64,000 bases of DNA from Archangium sp. (GCA_030681645.1 JAUXRX010000004.1:62001-126000); one strand, 5' to 3'. Shown: positions 33,410 through 42,652, numbered from the stretch's first letter. Numbers and translations: made by a program. The notes: generated from the letters alone by a model not told the origin.

Positions 33410-34648
33410 ATGCCTCACATCGCCCTCGTCGCCCCCCACTTCCTCGAGAACACCAACCGCTACGTGAAGGCCTTCGCCGAGCTCGACGGCGTGAAGCTGT
33501 CCGTCATCAGTGAAGACGCAGAGAAGAAGCTCCCGAAGGAGCTGCGCGCGCACGTCGCGGGCCACTACCAGGTCAAGAGCGTGGGCGAGGCGAGCGAGCT
33601 GGCGAAGGCGCTCAAGGGCCTGGCCCGCGGAGTGGGCCCGGTGGACCGCCTCACCGGCGCGCTCGAGCAGCTGCAGCTGCCCATGGCCGAGGCGCGCGAG
33701 CTGACCGGCGTGCCCGGTATGCGCCCGAACATCGCGCGGCGCTTCCGCGACAAGGACGTGATGAAGGAAGTGCTTCGCGCGAAGGGCGTGCCGGTGGCCG
33801 CGAGCGCGCTGGTGAGCTCGCCCAACGAGCTGCGCACCTTCGTCGACCGGGTGGGCCTGCCCATCATCGTCAAGCCGCAGGCGGGCGTGGGCTCGCGCGG
33901 CACGCACCGCATCGAGACGAAGGACGACCTGGAGACGGTGCTGAAGATGGGCCCGCCCACCGAGAAGCAGCCCCTGCAGGCCGAGCAGTTCATCCGCGCG
34001 CGCGAGTTCACCTGCGAGACGGTGAGCGTGCACGGGAAGACGGTGTGGCGCTCGGGTACGCGCTACTTCCCCACCCCGCTCGAGGTGCTGGAGACGCCGT
34101 GGGTGCAGTACTGCGTGGTGCTGCCGCGCGAGGTGGAGGCGCCGTGGACCGACTTCGCGAAGGTGAACGAGGCGGCGCTGCAGGCGCTCTTCGGTGACGA
34201 CCCGCGCGTGACCGGCACGGCCATCACCCACATGGAATGGTTCCTGCGCGACGACGCGAAGATGTTCGTGAGCGAAGTGGGGGCGCGGCCGCCGGGCGTG
34301 CACATCATGCCGATGATGAGCATCACGCATGAGGTGGACATGATCTCGAAGTGGGCCGAGCTGATCGCCTTCGATCGCTTCACTCCGCCCACGCGCAAGT
34401 GGGCGGCGGGCGCGGCGTGCTTCCGAGGGCAGGGCAACGGGAAGAAGGTGGTGCAGGTGGTGGGCGTGGAGAAGGCGAAGGCGCTGGTGGGGAAGGCGCT
34501 GGTCGAGTTCCGGCCGCCGAAGGTGGGACAGGCGCGCGCGCCCGGGTACGAGGGCGAGGGCTGGGCGCTGGTGAAGAGCGCCACCACGGAAGGCGTGAAG
34601 CAGGCGCTGCTCGCGTTGATCGAGAACGTGCAGGTCCGCTACGGCTGA
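33410..34648 (+). CDS. ATP-grasp family ligase
   Basis: A 412-residue cytoplasmic protein. The ATP-grasp pattern is visible: FRDKDVMKEVLRAKGVPV, then LPIIVKPQAGVGSRGTHRI (P-loop-like lysine and glycine loop), then LQAEQFIRAREFTCETV and SEVGARPPGVH (metal-binding Glu and Arg). Such enzymes join a carboxylate to an amine or thiol through an acyl phosphate; the substrate is unknown. A GGGAG ribosome site precedes ATG 33410. It is not in an obvious biosynthetic cluster. Confidence 0.85.
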   Translation: MPHIALVAPHFLENTNRYVKAFAELDGVKLSVISEDAEKKLPKELRAHVAGHYQVKSVGEASELAKALKGLARGVGPVDRLTGALEQLQLPMAEARELTGVPGMRPNIARRFRDKDVMKEVLRAKGVPVAASALVSSPNELRTFVDRVGLPIIVKPQAGVGSRGTHRIETKDDLETVLKMGPPTEKQPLQAEQFIRAREFTCETVSVHGKTVWRSGTRYFPTPLEVLETPWVQYCVVLPREVEAPWTDFAKVNEAALQALFGDDPRVTGTAITHMEWFLRDDAKMFVSEVGARPPGVHIMPMMSITHEVDMISKWAELIAFDRFTPPTRKWAAGAACFRGQGNGKKVVQVVGVEKAKALVGKALVEFRPPKVGQARAPGYEGEGWALVKSATTEGVKQALLALIENVQVRYG

Positions 34649-34680
34649 AGCGTTCAGCCCAAGAGGGTGATCGCGTCACC

Positions 34681-34759
34681 GTTCACCCCGAGCGGAGTCG
34701 AGGGGCGTCTTCCTGCGCGCCTGGGCGCCCATCCCTCGACTCCGCTCGGGATGAACGGG
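34681..34759. repeat. REP-A inverted pair between convergent genes
   Basis: Copies at 34681-34704 and 34733-34759 face each other around a GC-rich spacer and can form a large hairpin. Likely bidirectional terminator for the ATP-grasp gene and the gene at 34792. Confidence 0.85.
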
Positions 34760-34791
34760 TTCCGGCCAACCCTGCGAGCGAAGTCGACGGC

Positions 34792-35613
34792 TCAGAACTC
34801 GCGCACCGCGTCGATGACCTCATCGAACACCGCGTCCTCCACCCCGCAAGCGAACGCCACCGTGCCCACGGCGTCCATGATGTCCTCGGCGTCAGCGGTG
34901 TCGAAGCGGCGCCCGTGACGCCCATCCATCTTGTTGAACGCACGCACCAGCGACGCCAGCCGCCGCGCCGCCTGAGCCGGTGACTTTCCCTCGAGCGAGA
35001 GCACCGCGTCGCGCAACGCGCCTTCCGCTTCCTTGATCAACGCCCCCGGCACCGCGCCCTTCCACGCCGCGAAGAAGCGCTTGCGCTTGAGCGAGGCCAC
35101 ACCCTTCTTCTGCAGCGTCGCGCGCCGCTTGCCCTGCGCCGCGATGGCCGCCTCGAAGGCGTTCTTCTTCTCCCGCTCGGCCTTCGCGTCTTCCGCCAGC
35201 ACCTGCTCGCGCTGGTGATCCCACCGCCACTGCAGCCTCGCGTCGCGCACCAACAACTCCCACGCGCACAGCGGCAGCACCTTGTGCGAGAGCCCGGCGG
35301 TCTTCTTCGGCAGCTTCACCCACGTCTCCGGGTGCAGCACCTGGTCTGACTCGCCGGGGCGCAGCGGCACCACGCCCAGCGAGCGGAGCGGCGGAGGCGC
35401 GGGCTCGCTCACCCAGCCCCCCAGCATGGGGCGGTTCCACCCGTGGTGCGCGATGGGCTGCACCTCGAAGGAATCGTGAGGGAGCGGGCCCACCTGCTTC
35501 GTCATCACCACGCAGCGGGTCTTCCCCAGCGCGGCCACCACGCGGAAGAGCACGTCGACGCCCTTCGACACCTCGAGCGCGAACACCTCTCCCTGCTCTG
35601 GCAGCTTCGACAC
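34792..35613 (-). CDS. uncharacterised cytoplasmic protein
   Basis: About 273 residues. GTG at 35613 (MSKLPEQGEVFALEVSKGVD) was preferred; GTG at 35655 is possible. The N-terminal part is beta-like with HPETWVKLPKKTAGLSHKVL; the middle is a charged helix (REQVLAEDAKAEREKKNAFEAAIAAQGK); the C-terminal part is helical with MDAVGTVAFACGVEDAVFDEVIDAV. No family recognised. Divergent from the DUF2079 gene. Confidence 0.6.
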   Translation of the reverse strand: MSKLPEQGEVFALEVSKGVDVLFRVVAALGKTRCVVMTKQVGPLPHDSFEVQPIAHHGWNRPMLGGWVSEPAPPPLRSLGVVPLRPGESDQVLHPETWVKLPKKTAGLSHKVLPLCAWELLVRDARLQWRWDHQREQVLAEDAKAEREKKNAFEAAIAAQGKRRATLQKKGVASLKRKRFFAAWKGAVPGALIKEAEGALRDAVLSLEGKSPAQAARRLASLVRAFNKMDGRHGRRFDTADAEDIMDAVGTVAFACGVEDAVFDEVIDAVREF

Positions 35614-35663
35614 GGGGCGCGCTGCAAACCGGGAAAGTGCCGCAGAAGCAAGCACCCTCGTGG

Positions 35664-35669
35664 TACCTG
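35664..35669 (+). promoter_or_regulatory. putative leaderless -10 box
   Basis: TACCTG seven nucleotides before GTG 35677; it supports this start of the DUF2079 gene, for which no ribosome site is visible. Confidence 0.35.
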
Positions 35670-35676
35670 CCGCTGG

Positions 35677-37149
35677 GTGGGCAGGCCCTCGCAGCGACAG
35701 CTCGTCGGGTGGTGGAGCACGTGGGCGCTCGTGCAGGTGCTCGTGGTCAGCCTGCCGACCTGGCTGCGCGCGTGGGGCTTCGGGTTCTCGAACTACGACC
35801 TGGGCATCTACAGCCAGGCGCTGGCCCGGCTGGCTCTCGATCCACCCAACCCGTGGCTGAGCGGCCGGCAGATTCACCTGTTCAACGACCACTTCGACCC
35901 CATCCTCTTCCTCGTGGCGCCGTTCGCGCGGCTCTTCCCCGCGGTGCAGGTGGGGCTGGTGGTGGAGGCGCTCTGCGCGCTGCTGGCGTTGGTGCCGCTG
36001 GGCTGGCTGGCGAAGGAAGGCAGGCTCTCGCTGCGCGCGCTGTGGATGCTGGGCGGCGTGCTGGCGCTGCACCCGGGCGTGACGCAGGCGCTGGGCTTTC
36101 CGTTTCATCCCACCGCGTGGGCGATGGCGCCGATGGCGTGGTTGCTCGCGGCGCTGGTGCTGGAGCGGTGGCGGATCGCCATCGTCGCGCTGGTGCTGCT
36201 GCTGTGCTGCAAGGAGGAGTTCCCCTTCGTCGGTCTCGCGCTCAGCCCGTTCCTGTTCTTCAGGGCGCCACGGAAGTTCGCGTGGGCGTTCGTGGGGACT
36301 TCGGTGGCGTGGGGGGTGTTCGCGCTCGTGCTGCGGCCTCGGCTGTTGGGCGAGGTGATGCCCTATGCGTCGTTGCCCTTCCGCGGGCTGGAGGATGGCG
36401 TCGGCGCGTTCTTGTCTGCGCGGCTGTCGCGAGGCGCGCTGGCGTCGATGGGAGACCTGGTCGTTTCGTTCGTTCCGGTGATGGTGTGGCTGGGGTGGGA
36501 CCAGGTGAAGGTGAGGCGCCCCTCGACCTCGCCCGGGGTGAATGGATGGGCACCGATCAGCCCGAGCGGAGTCCAGGGCCGTTGGCTCTTCGCGGCCCTG
36601 CTCCCGATGCTGGGCATCCGCTTCCTCTCGGTGGCATGGAAGGACCACTACGGCGCCGTGGTGGTCGCCGCCGCCGTGCTCGCCTTCGCGGCGGTGGTGC
36701 AGAATCGCAAGGTGCCCTGGCTGGTGGTGATCAGCACCCTGGCCCTGGTGCTGATCAACGACGAGTCGCTGCTGCGCCGCGACCTCAAGTCACTGCGCGG
36801 CGTCCAGGGCTGGGCGGCGTCGGCCGGTTGTGAAGACGCGCCCGGGCGCGCGAACGCGGTGCGCGCGGCGGTGGAGAAGGTGCGCCCCGTGAAGGGCCCG
36901 CTCTTCGTCAGCGGCAACCTGCTGCCCTGGCTCGCCGAACGCGACGACGTGTACGCGTTCGGAGGGCCCCAGCCCGCCAGCATCACGCCGCGGGTGGTGC
37001 TGCTCGAGCGGCCCCCGTGCGGGGACACCTGGGCCCGCCCCATCGAGGAGCGCCAGGCGCTCTTCGCGCAGTGGAGGTCCCGCTCCGACACCCGCGTGTT
37101 GGTGGATACGGACTTCGTCTTCGCAGCCGAACTCGCCCAGCCGGAGTAG
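35677..37149 (+). CDS. DUF2079 membrane protein
   Basis: A 490-residue protein with about ten membrane helices. The N-terminal signature (FGFSNYDLGIYSQAL, then HLFNDHFDPILFLVAPFARL) matches DUF2079. Related proteins resemble membrane glycosyltransferases of the GT-C type, but activity is unproven. An in-frame REP-A pair adds ~20 residues (STSPGVNG..SPSGVQG) in the middle of the protein, in a loop between helices. Its stop lies 12 nt before the DUF350 gene. Confidence 0.8.
   Translation: MGRPSQRQLVGWWSTWALVQVLVVSLPTWLRAWGFGFSNYDLGIYSQALARLALDPPNPWLSGRQIHLFNDHFDPILFLVAPFARLFPAVQVGLVVEALCALLALVPLGWLAKEGRLSLRALWMLGGVLALHPGVTQALGFPFHPTAWAMAPMAWLLAALVLERWRIAIVALVLLLCCKEEFPFVGLALSPFLFFRAPRKFAWAFVGTSVAWGVFALVLRPRLLGEVMPYASLPFRGLEDGVGAFLSARLSRGALASMGDLVVSFVPVMVWLGWDQVKVRRPSTSPGVNGWAPISPSGVQGRWLFAALLPMLGIRFLSVAWKDHYGAVVVAAAVLAFAAVVQNRKVPWLVVISTLALVLINDESLLRRDLKSLRGVQGWAASAGCEDAPGRANAVRAAVEKVRPVKGPLFVSGNLLPWLAERDDVYAFGGPQPASITPRVVLLERPPCGDTWARPIEERQALFAQWRSRSDTRVLVDTDFVFAAELAQPE
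36519..36578. repeat. REP-A pair inside the DUF2079 gene
   Basis: Two inverted, slightly diverged copies (36519-36547 and 36558-36578). The reading frame is kept. Confidence 0.75.
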
Positions 37150-37152
37150 CGT
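37147..37152 (+). promoter_or_regulatory. putative leaderless -10 box
   Basis: TAGCGT eight nucleotides before the ATG of the DUF350 gene. The first three bases are also the stop of the DUF2079 gene, so this may be coincidence. Confidence 0.25.
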
Positions 37153-37160
37153 GCCGCCGC

Positions 37161-37697
37161 ATGAACGGTGGCTTGATGGCAGCGGGCGCAGTGAAGCTCT
37201 TCATCGGCATCGGCCTCGGAGGGCTCGGCGTGGTGGTCGCCTGGAAGCTCCTCTCGCGGCTGCTCACGTCCTCCGAAGGGGTGCCGCTGGAAGAGAACCC
37301 CGCGGCGGGCATCGTGCACGCCAGCTCGCTGGTGGCGCTGGGCCTGCTGGTGCGGCAGGTGCTCGCGGCGCTCTACGACACCATCGACCTCTTCCTCCTG
37401 CGCGGGGAGTTCCTGAAGACGCTGCCGCGCGTGCTGCTGCTGGGCGGGGCGCACATCGGGCTGGCGCTGGCCCTGGGCGGCACGCTGCTCGCGCTGGGGG
37501 TGTGGATCTTCAATCACCTCACCCCGGGCATCGACGAGGTGGCCGCGGTGCGCGCCGGCAAGGTGGGGCCCGCGCTGGTGCTGGGGGCGATCCTCATCAC
37601 CCTGGCGCTGCTCGCGGCGCCGGGGCTCGAGGCGATCCTCTCGGGGCTGGTGCCCTACCCGCAGCTGCCTGAAGGCGTGGGCGCGACGAGCTCATGA
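37161..37697 (+). CDS. DUF350 membrane protein
   Basis: A 178-residue protein. Four to six helices with the signature GIVHASSLVALGLLVRQVLA match DUF350. DUF350 proteins often sit near spermidine-synthase-like or transglutaminase-like genes; here a transglutaminase-like gene overlaps the stop (ATGA at 37694-37697). Function unknown. Confidence 0.72.
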   Translation: MNGGLMAAGAVKLFIGIGLGGLGVVVAWKLLSRLLTSSEGVPLEENPAAGIVHASSLVALGLLVRQVLAALYDTIDLFLLRGEFLKTLPRVLLLGGAHIGLALALGGTLLALGVWIFNHLTPGIDEVAAVRAGKVGPALVLGAILITLALLAAPGLEAILSGLVPYPQLPEGVGATSS

Positions 37698-38602
37698 GGT
37701 GGGCCTCTGCCCCAGGGCAACCGCCCACGCCGTACCGCGCACCACCGCCCCCGGTGAAGAAGGGCGGGGGCTGCCTGAAGTGGGTGCTGTTCTTCATGGG
37801 CGGCTCGTTCCTCCTCTGCTGCTGTCTCTCGGCGGCGGTGCTGGAGAGCGCTGACGACCCCCTCGACTGGAAGGCCGTGGTGCCCGCCACGGGCAGCGCG
37901 TCGCTGGGCGTGGCGCTGTTGCCGGCCGATCTCCCGCTGAAGAAGGCGCGCCACTACAACTGGCGGCAGGCCTTCGCCTCGTGGGAGCTGGGCTACGGCG
38001 TCTCGAGCGAGATCCACGACCAGGTCGAGAGCGACTTCGCCGACATGTCGGAGCGCTACAGCTACCAGCCGGGCAGCGGCAACAACTTCACCTGGGCACC
38101 GCCGGTCGCCTGCAAGAAGAGGGAATGGCAGTGCGTGTTCGACGAGCTGGTGCGCGACAACGGCGACGACATCGCGCCGCTCACCGAGCTCTTCCGCCGC
38201 AAGCAGCAGGAGAAGCAGCTCGACCAACGCCAGCTCACCGAGCTCGTGGTGACCTTCGTGCAGAACATCAAGTACCGCCTGCCCACCGAGGACACCGCGG
38301 CCTTCGGCATGTTGCCCCCGGTCATCGTGGTGGCAGATGGCTCGGGTGACTGCGACTCGAAGGCGCTGCTGGCGGTGGTGATCCTGCGGCAGCTCGGCGT
38401 CGACGCGGTGGTGCTGCTCGCGACCGGGCTCGGTCACGCGGCGCTGGGCGTGTCGCTGCCGGTGACGGGCAAGAAGTTCCCCCACGCGGGGAAGAAGTAC
38501 GCGTTCGTCGAGGTCACGACGCCGGGCTGGGCGCTGGGCGCGCTGCCCCCGGAGTACGACGTGGACAAGGCGTGGAAGGTGATTCCCGTCGACGTGCCGT
38601 GA
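37694..38602 (+). CDS. transglutaminase-like membrane-anchored protein
   Basis: A 302-residue protein. A short Pro-rich N-terminus is followed by a membrane helix (WVLFFMGGSFLLCCCLSAAVL). The C-terminal half has a triad of the transglutaminase/cysteine-protease type: Cys220 (GSGDCDSKALL), His248 (GLGHAALGV) and Glu273 (AFVEVTTPGW). Homologs are often peptidases rather than cross-linkers. It is coupled to DUF350. Confidence 0.68.
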   Translation: MRWASAPGQPPTPYRAPPPPVKKGGGCLKWVLFFMGGSFLLCCCLSAAVLESADDPLDWKAVVPATGSASLGVALLPADLPLKKARHYNWRQAFASWELGYGVSSEIHDQVESDFADMSERYSYQPGSGNNFTWAPPVACKKREWQCVFDELVRDNGDDIAPLTELFRRKQQEKQLDQRQLTELVVTFVQNIKYRLPTEDTAAFGMLPPVIVVADGSGDCDSKALLAVVILRQLGVDAVVLLATGLGHAALGVSLPVTGKKFPHAGKKYAFVEVTTPGWALGALPPEYDVDKAWKVIPVDVP

Positions 38603-38755
38603 CCTCCCGCTCAGCATGTTGAAAGGCAAACAGTCTCGAGGGGACGCTGGGGCGGGTTTGCCCCGTGCTCGACTCGAGCAGGCTCTCGGCTCGGGGAAAG
38701 GAAGAGAGAGAGCCTTGTTCGACTTCGACCGCGTTCCCAGGGGCCGTTGCTGGGC
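38603..38755. other. 153-nt gap between convergent genes
   Basis: Contains a palindrome (GCTCGACTCGAGC, 38667-38679) and a GGGGC..GCCCC hairpin; a bidirectional terminator is plausible. No gene seen. Confidence 0.4.
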
Positions 38756-40159
38756 TCAGCGCTTCAACCGCGCACCGTTCGCCTTCCACCATCTGCGGAT
38801 CTCGGTGTCGCCGTTCGGTGAGTCCTTGCCCAGCAACTCCTTGAACGCCGCTTCGACCGACTCACTCACCATCGGCTCCCGATTCTCGAGGGCTCCCTCG
38901 ACGAGGAGCCCGAGGAGGTCCTTGCGACGGAAGCGCCGAACGGAGTCGACGCCCGCGAGGGCGAGCGGGGTTCGCGCACGAGCGAGATCGGTGGCCGTGA
39001 GGCCTTCCGGCCGCCCGACCAGCGCCCACGCGAAGCGCAGCGCTGTCTGCTCCTCGGGCGTCGTGGGAACAAAGAGCTCCAGCGCGAGTCGAGCCTCTTC
39101 GAGGCTCTGGCGATTGAGCGCGACGAGCGCCAGCACCTTCGCGGAAGGAAGGGCACGAGGCAGGAGGTCGCCATCGAAGATGCGCCACAGGAGCCGCGTC
39201 GTCTCAGGCGTCCGCCAAAGGGCCAATCGCCAGATGACGAGTTCGCTCGTGTACTGGTCGGCCTCTCTCAGGGCGACCTCGGCCACGAGGGGGAGCAAAC
39301 GCCCGTACGCCCTTGTCGAGAGCCGCTGGAGGCCTCCCAACTCCAGGAAGGCGCGCGCGGCGCCGGTGCGGCAGCGCGCATCTTCGAGACAGGGCACGGC
39401 AGCTGCGACGAGTTCAGTGGACGTCAGCTCCTGGAGCACGAGGGACAACGCCGCCTCGACATGGCCTTCGCCGGACCAGGAAGTCGCGGCCAACTCTGTG
39501 AAGACCCGCCCGGCAATGGCCCCCTCCTGACTCAGAAATGCGCGGGCAAGGTCTGCCCCATCGCCTCCCCCGGTTGCGAGCCGCGCCTGGAGCCGCGCGC
39601 GGTGTTCACGGTCCTCTCGCGCGAGCCGTTTTCGTTTCGCCATCGAGTTGATCGCCGGGTCGTCGGGCAGCAGGCGAGCGGTCAGCGCCAGGAGCGCTCC
39701 TGACCCACCGCCGACGTCGCGTGTCATGAGGCTCTGGCGATCGACGACGGTGCGGGTAACGACAGCGAGGTCATCACAATCGAAGCAGACCAGGAGGTCC
39801 ACGCGGCGGGGCCCTGCGTGAACTCTGAACATCACGCCAGGCTGAAACCCTCCGCAGAGCTTGATGGAGCCATAGGAAGCGTCCGCGGTGCATTCCTTTC
39901 CCCGCTCGAGGCTCTCGTCCGAGAGGACGATGTCAGCGAGCTCGCGCGCCACGCCTGGCTCGACCGTTCGGTGGCCGAGGACGGCGAAGGTGTGAACCGA
40001 GTTACGGCGTCCACGGGCGTACGGGTTGATGCGGTACAGCTCGACGCTCGTCGCGGACTCGAGCACCTGAGCGTTCTTCTCGCCGACGAAGCGTCGCGCC
40101 CAGCCCGGCCGCTCAGGCACGCACTGACCTACCACCAGCAGCATGACGGTCATCAGCAC
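38756..40159 (-). CDS. uncharacterised helical-repeat protein
   Basis: A 467-residue protein. GTG 40159 follows a TATCGT box at the usual spacing; an ATG at 40153 is possible. The N-terminal hydrophobic stretch (LMTVMLLVVGQC) may be a signal, but the lipobox is poor (Gln before Cys). Helical repeats (EAALSLVLQELTSTELVAAAV, LARARTPLALAGVDSVR) suggest a HEAT/ARM-like solenoid. Codon bias and GC look lower than in neighbours, as for 23102-24351. Family not recognised. Confidence 0.6.
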   Translation of the reverse strand: MLMTVMLLVVGQCVPERPGWARRFVGEKNAQVLESATSVELYRINPYARGRRNSVHTFAVLGHRTVEPGVARELADIVLSDESLERGKECTADASYGSIKLCGGFQPGVMFRVHAGPRRVDLLVCFDCDDLAVVTRTVVDRQSLMTRDVGGGSGALLALTARLLPDDPAINSMAKRKRLAREDREHRARLQARLATGGGDGADLARAFLSQEGAIAGRVFTELAATSWSGEGHVEAALSLVLQELTSTELVAAAVPCLEDARCRTGAARAFLELGGLQRLSTRAYGRLLPLVAEVALREADQYTSELVIWRLALWRTPETTRLLWRIFDGDLLPRALPSAKVLALVALNRQSLEEARLALELFVPTTPEEQTALRFAWALVGRPEGLTATDLARARTPLALAGVDSVRRFRRKDLLGLLVEGALENREPMVSESVEAAFKELLGKDSPNGDTEIRRWWKANGARLKR

Positions 40160-40165
40160 GCGTCC

Positions 40166-40171
40166 ACGATA
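40166..40171 (-). promoter_or_regulatory. putative leaderless -10 box
   Basis: TATCGT on the minus strand, six nucleotides before GTG 40159. The divergent gene at 40282 has its own TACCGT box at the same spacing. Confidence 0.4.
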
Positions 40172-40269
40172 CTTCAGCGCAGCACACGACTTCTGGCCCA
40201 CCTCATCGATTCGATTCAGGCAATTTGACCAGACCACTCGACCGTGCGCCCCAGTCGCCGCAGGAGCGA

Positions 40270-40275
40270 TACCGT
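40270..40275 (+). promoter_or_regulatory. putative leaderless -10 box
   Basis: TACCGT six nucleotides before ATG 40282, with no Shine-Dalgarno sequence. Same hexamer and spacing as at 12961. Confidence 0.45.
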
Positions 40276-40281
40276 GCATCC

Positions 40282-41544
40282 ATGCGCCACCTCGCCCTCG
40301 CGTCGTGCCTCGTCGCTCTCCCCTCGTTCGCCGCTGATCCGATGCCGCCCGCATCGGTGCGCCTGAAGGTGAACGGCGCGGTGGTGGAGAACGGCGCGAA
40401 GATTCCCGGCAGGCCTGGCGAGAAGCTCAGCCTCGAGGCGAAGGTGTTCGGCGCCCGCCGCGCGTGGTGCATGGAGCCCGCGCGCTACGCGAACATGGGG
40501 CGGAACACCGTCATCCAGACGAGCGGAGAAGACGGGCTCAGCTTCACCACCGGTCCCGGCTTCAACGGCGTGTGGAAGCTCCAGTCGGAGACGGCGGCCT
40601 GGTACGGCCAGCTCGGCGGCGACACGGTGGCCTCGCCGAAGGGCAACACCGCGACGGTGACCGTGCCCGCGAAGCCCGGCACCTGGTCGCTGCAGGTGAA
40701 GGCCGCGGCCACCTGGCACTACGACCGCTACTCGCAGGGCAACCACGTCGAGCAGGTGGAGAAGAACGAGGCCGAGGGCAACTACACCCTGGTGGTCGAG
40801 CAGGCCGAGGGCACCTGGTTCTCGTCTGCGAACATCACCGCCAGCGGCTCGCAGGACGACGACGTGCGCTTCCGCCTGCAGTCGCTGCAGCAGCGCTTCG
40901 ACCTCATCTCGCAGCAGGTGCTCGACGGGCAGTTCGCGCTCGCCGAGCAGAACGTGGCGGGCCTGGGCGAGACCCTGGGCACGATCAAGAACCGCCTCGA
41001 GCAGCTGAAGAAGGAGAAGCCCGGCTTCGCCTGCACCATCACCTTCATCGGCTCGCCGGTGGACAAGGGCATGAAGCGCATCGCCGCGCTCAAGACGCTG
41101 GCGGAGCAGTGGAAGCGCATGCACCTGCTCGTCTCGGGCAACGGGCAGGACATCAACAAGATGCTGCTCAACACGCAGATGGTGTTCAGCAACAACATCC
41201 TCAAGTCGGTGGTGAAGAACTACCTCGACTGGGGCTCCGGCATCCCCGGGGTGGGTGACTTCTTCGGCTCGGTGCCGGTGAACCTGCAGGCCCTGCTCAT
41301 CCCCGCGAACGTGATGGACTGGTACGGCAACGCCGAGGAAGACGCGAGCATCCTCAAGAACCAGGCGCTGGCCATCAAGCGCATGAGCGAGCTGCGCGAC
41401 TTCTACCAGCAGCGCGCCGCTCAGTTCGTCGAGGAGAGCCGCAAGATTCACGCAGACCTCGATAAGAACAAGCCCATCACGGCGCTCGACGCGAAGGCGC
41501 GCGGGCTGCTCTCGGGCAGCGGCTTCGCGAAGTGGCGCCCCTGA
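40282..41544 (+). CDS. secreted protein of unknown family
   Basis: A 420-residue protein with a clean Sec signal (LALASCLVALPSFA, cleavage near residue 18). An N-terminal beta-sandwich-like part (VRLKVNGAVVENGAKI, GTWSLQVKAAATWHYD) is followed by a long helical part (RLQSLQQRFDLISQQVLDG, NRLEQLKKEKPG) and further helices. The helical part may form a coiled coil. No catalytic motif seen. Confidence 0.65.
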   Translation: MRHLALASCLVALPSFAADPMPPASVRLKVNGAVVENGAKIPGRPGEKLSLEAKVFGARRAWCMEPARYANMGRNTVIQTSGEDGLSFTTGPGFNGVWKLQSETAAWYGQLGGDTVASPKGNTATVTVPAKPGTWSLQVKAAATWHYDRYSQGNHVEQVEKNEAEGNYTLVVEQAEGTWFSSANITASGSQDDDVRFRLQSLQQRFDLISQQVLDGQFALAEQNVAGLGETLGTIKNRLEQLKKEKPGFACTITFIGSPVDKGMKRIAALKTLAEQWKRMHLLVSGNGQDINKMLLNTQMVFSNNILKSVVKNYLDWGSGIPGVGDFFGSVPVNLQALLIPANVMDWYGNAEEDASILKNQALAIKRMSELRDFYQQRAAQFVEESRKIHADLDKNKPITALDAKARGLLSGSGFAKWRP

Positions 41545-41556
41545 GCTCAGGAGGCG

Positions 41557-41621
41557 CCTCGACTCAGCTCGGCGTGAACGGAACTGGGCCAACCCGTTCA
41601 GCCCGAGCGAAGTCGAGGGCC
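41557..41621. repeat. REP-A inverted pair between convergent genes
   Basis: Copies at 41557-41581 and 41595-41621, diverged. The second reaches the stop codon of the beta-helix gene on the minus strand. Confidence 0.75.
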
Positions 41622-42652
41622 TAACGCCCGCAGCCGTTGTCAGGGCTGTTGGCGGTGAACACCACCGAGGGGTCCACCTTGTCGATGACGGTGCCCAGCT
41701 TCGGCTCGCGGTTGCACGAGATGGCGCCGTCCGCCGTGGCCGCACGGTTGGCGTCGAACACGTTCCCGGGGCCGAGGGTGACGCGCGCCGCCGAGCCGGC
41801 GAGGGCGCCTCCGAAGGCATCGACGGTGCCCCGGCGCAAAGCGGCGTTGTTCCGGAAGGTGTTGCCGCTGAGCTTCACCAGGGACTCGTCACCGTTGACG
41901 AGGGTGAGGCGCACGGCGCCGCCCCCACAGGCGTCCGCGCCGAACCAGATGCCGCACTCGGCTGAGTTCTCCTCGAAGACCGAGTCGGAGATCTCCACCG
42001 GCCCTTCGTTCGGCCATTGGCCGTGGCCGTTGATCTCCACCGCGCCGCCCACCGTGAGCGCGCGATTGTGAGTGAAGGTGCAGTGGCGAAGGATGGTGCC
42101 CTTGTGGTTGAGGTACGAGCTGAGCGCGCCGCCGCGCCGCCAGATGCTGCTGTTGGCGTTGGCGTCGTCCTTGTACGTGTCGCGAATGGTCACGTACTCG
42201 AGGTGCACGGTGTCGTGCGAATGCGACACCACGATCCCGTACCAGCCGAGGTCCGGCGTCTCGCCCCTGAAGACGATGGGCTCTTCAGCGGTGCCGATGG
42301 CGTGAATGCTGCCGCTGCCGGCGATGGCGGGAGGCTCCAGGTCGGGCACTGAGGGGTCCCTGCCGAAGTGGTAGCGGCCCATCACGATGAAGGTGGTGCC
42401 CGCGGGAATGTCGAGGGTCACCCCGGTGGGGATGATCACGTCGCCGGTCACGCAGTACGTGCCCTTCTCGAGGGTGGTGACCGTGCCCTGCAGCGGCGTA
42501 CACGAGGGCCCGGTGCCACCGGTGCCGGTGCCGGCGTCTTCCGCGCCCGGCAGCATGGCGACCGAACCTGCGCAAGCGAGCCCACCGAGTACCGCGAGCG
42601 CGAGCCGCCAGCGGCGGAGCGCCTGGTGTTGCACTGGAGTGAAGTGGGGCAT
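41621..42652 (-). CDS. beta-helix exported protein (paralog 2)
   Basis: A 343-residue protein. An N-terminal membrane helix (LALAVLGGLACAGSVA) is followed by a linker and a right-handed beta-helix with repeats (GRYHFGRDPSVPDLEPPAI, HLEYVTIRDTYKDD, RHCTFTHNRALTVGGAVEI). It is closely similar to the upstream gene, so a tandem duplication. The start overlaps no gene; 9 nt separate it from the upstream stop, with AGGAG as ribosome site. Probable carbohydrate-binding or surface protein. Confidence 0.72.
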   Translation of the reverse strand: MPHFTPVQHQALRRWRLALAVLGGLACAGSVAMLPGAEDAGTGTGGTGPSCTPLQGTVTTLEKGTYCVTGDVIIPTGVTLDIPAGTTFIVMGRYHFGRDPSVPDLEPPAIAGSGSIHAIGTAEEPIVFRGETPDLGWYGIVVSHSHDTVHLEYVTIRDTYKDDANANSSIWRRGGALSSYLNHKGTILRHCTFTHNRALTVGGAVEINGHGQWPNEGPVEISDSVFEENSAECGIWFGADACGGGAVRLTLVNGDESLVKLSGNTFRNNAALRRGTVDAFGGALAGSAARVTLGPGNVFDANRAATADGAISCNREPKLGTVIDKVDPSVVFTANSPDNGCGR

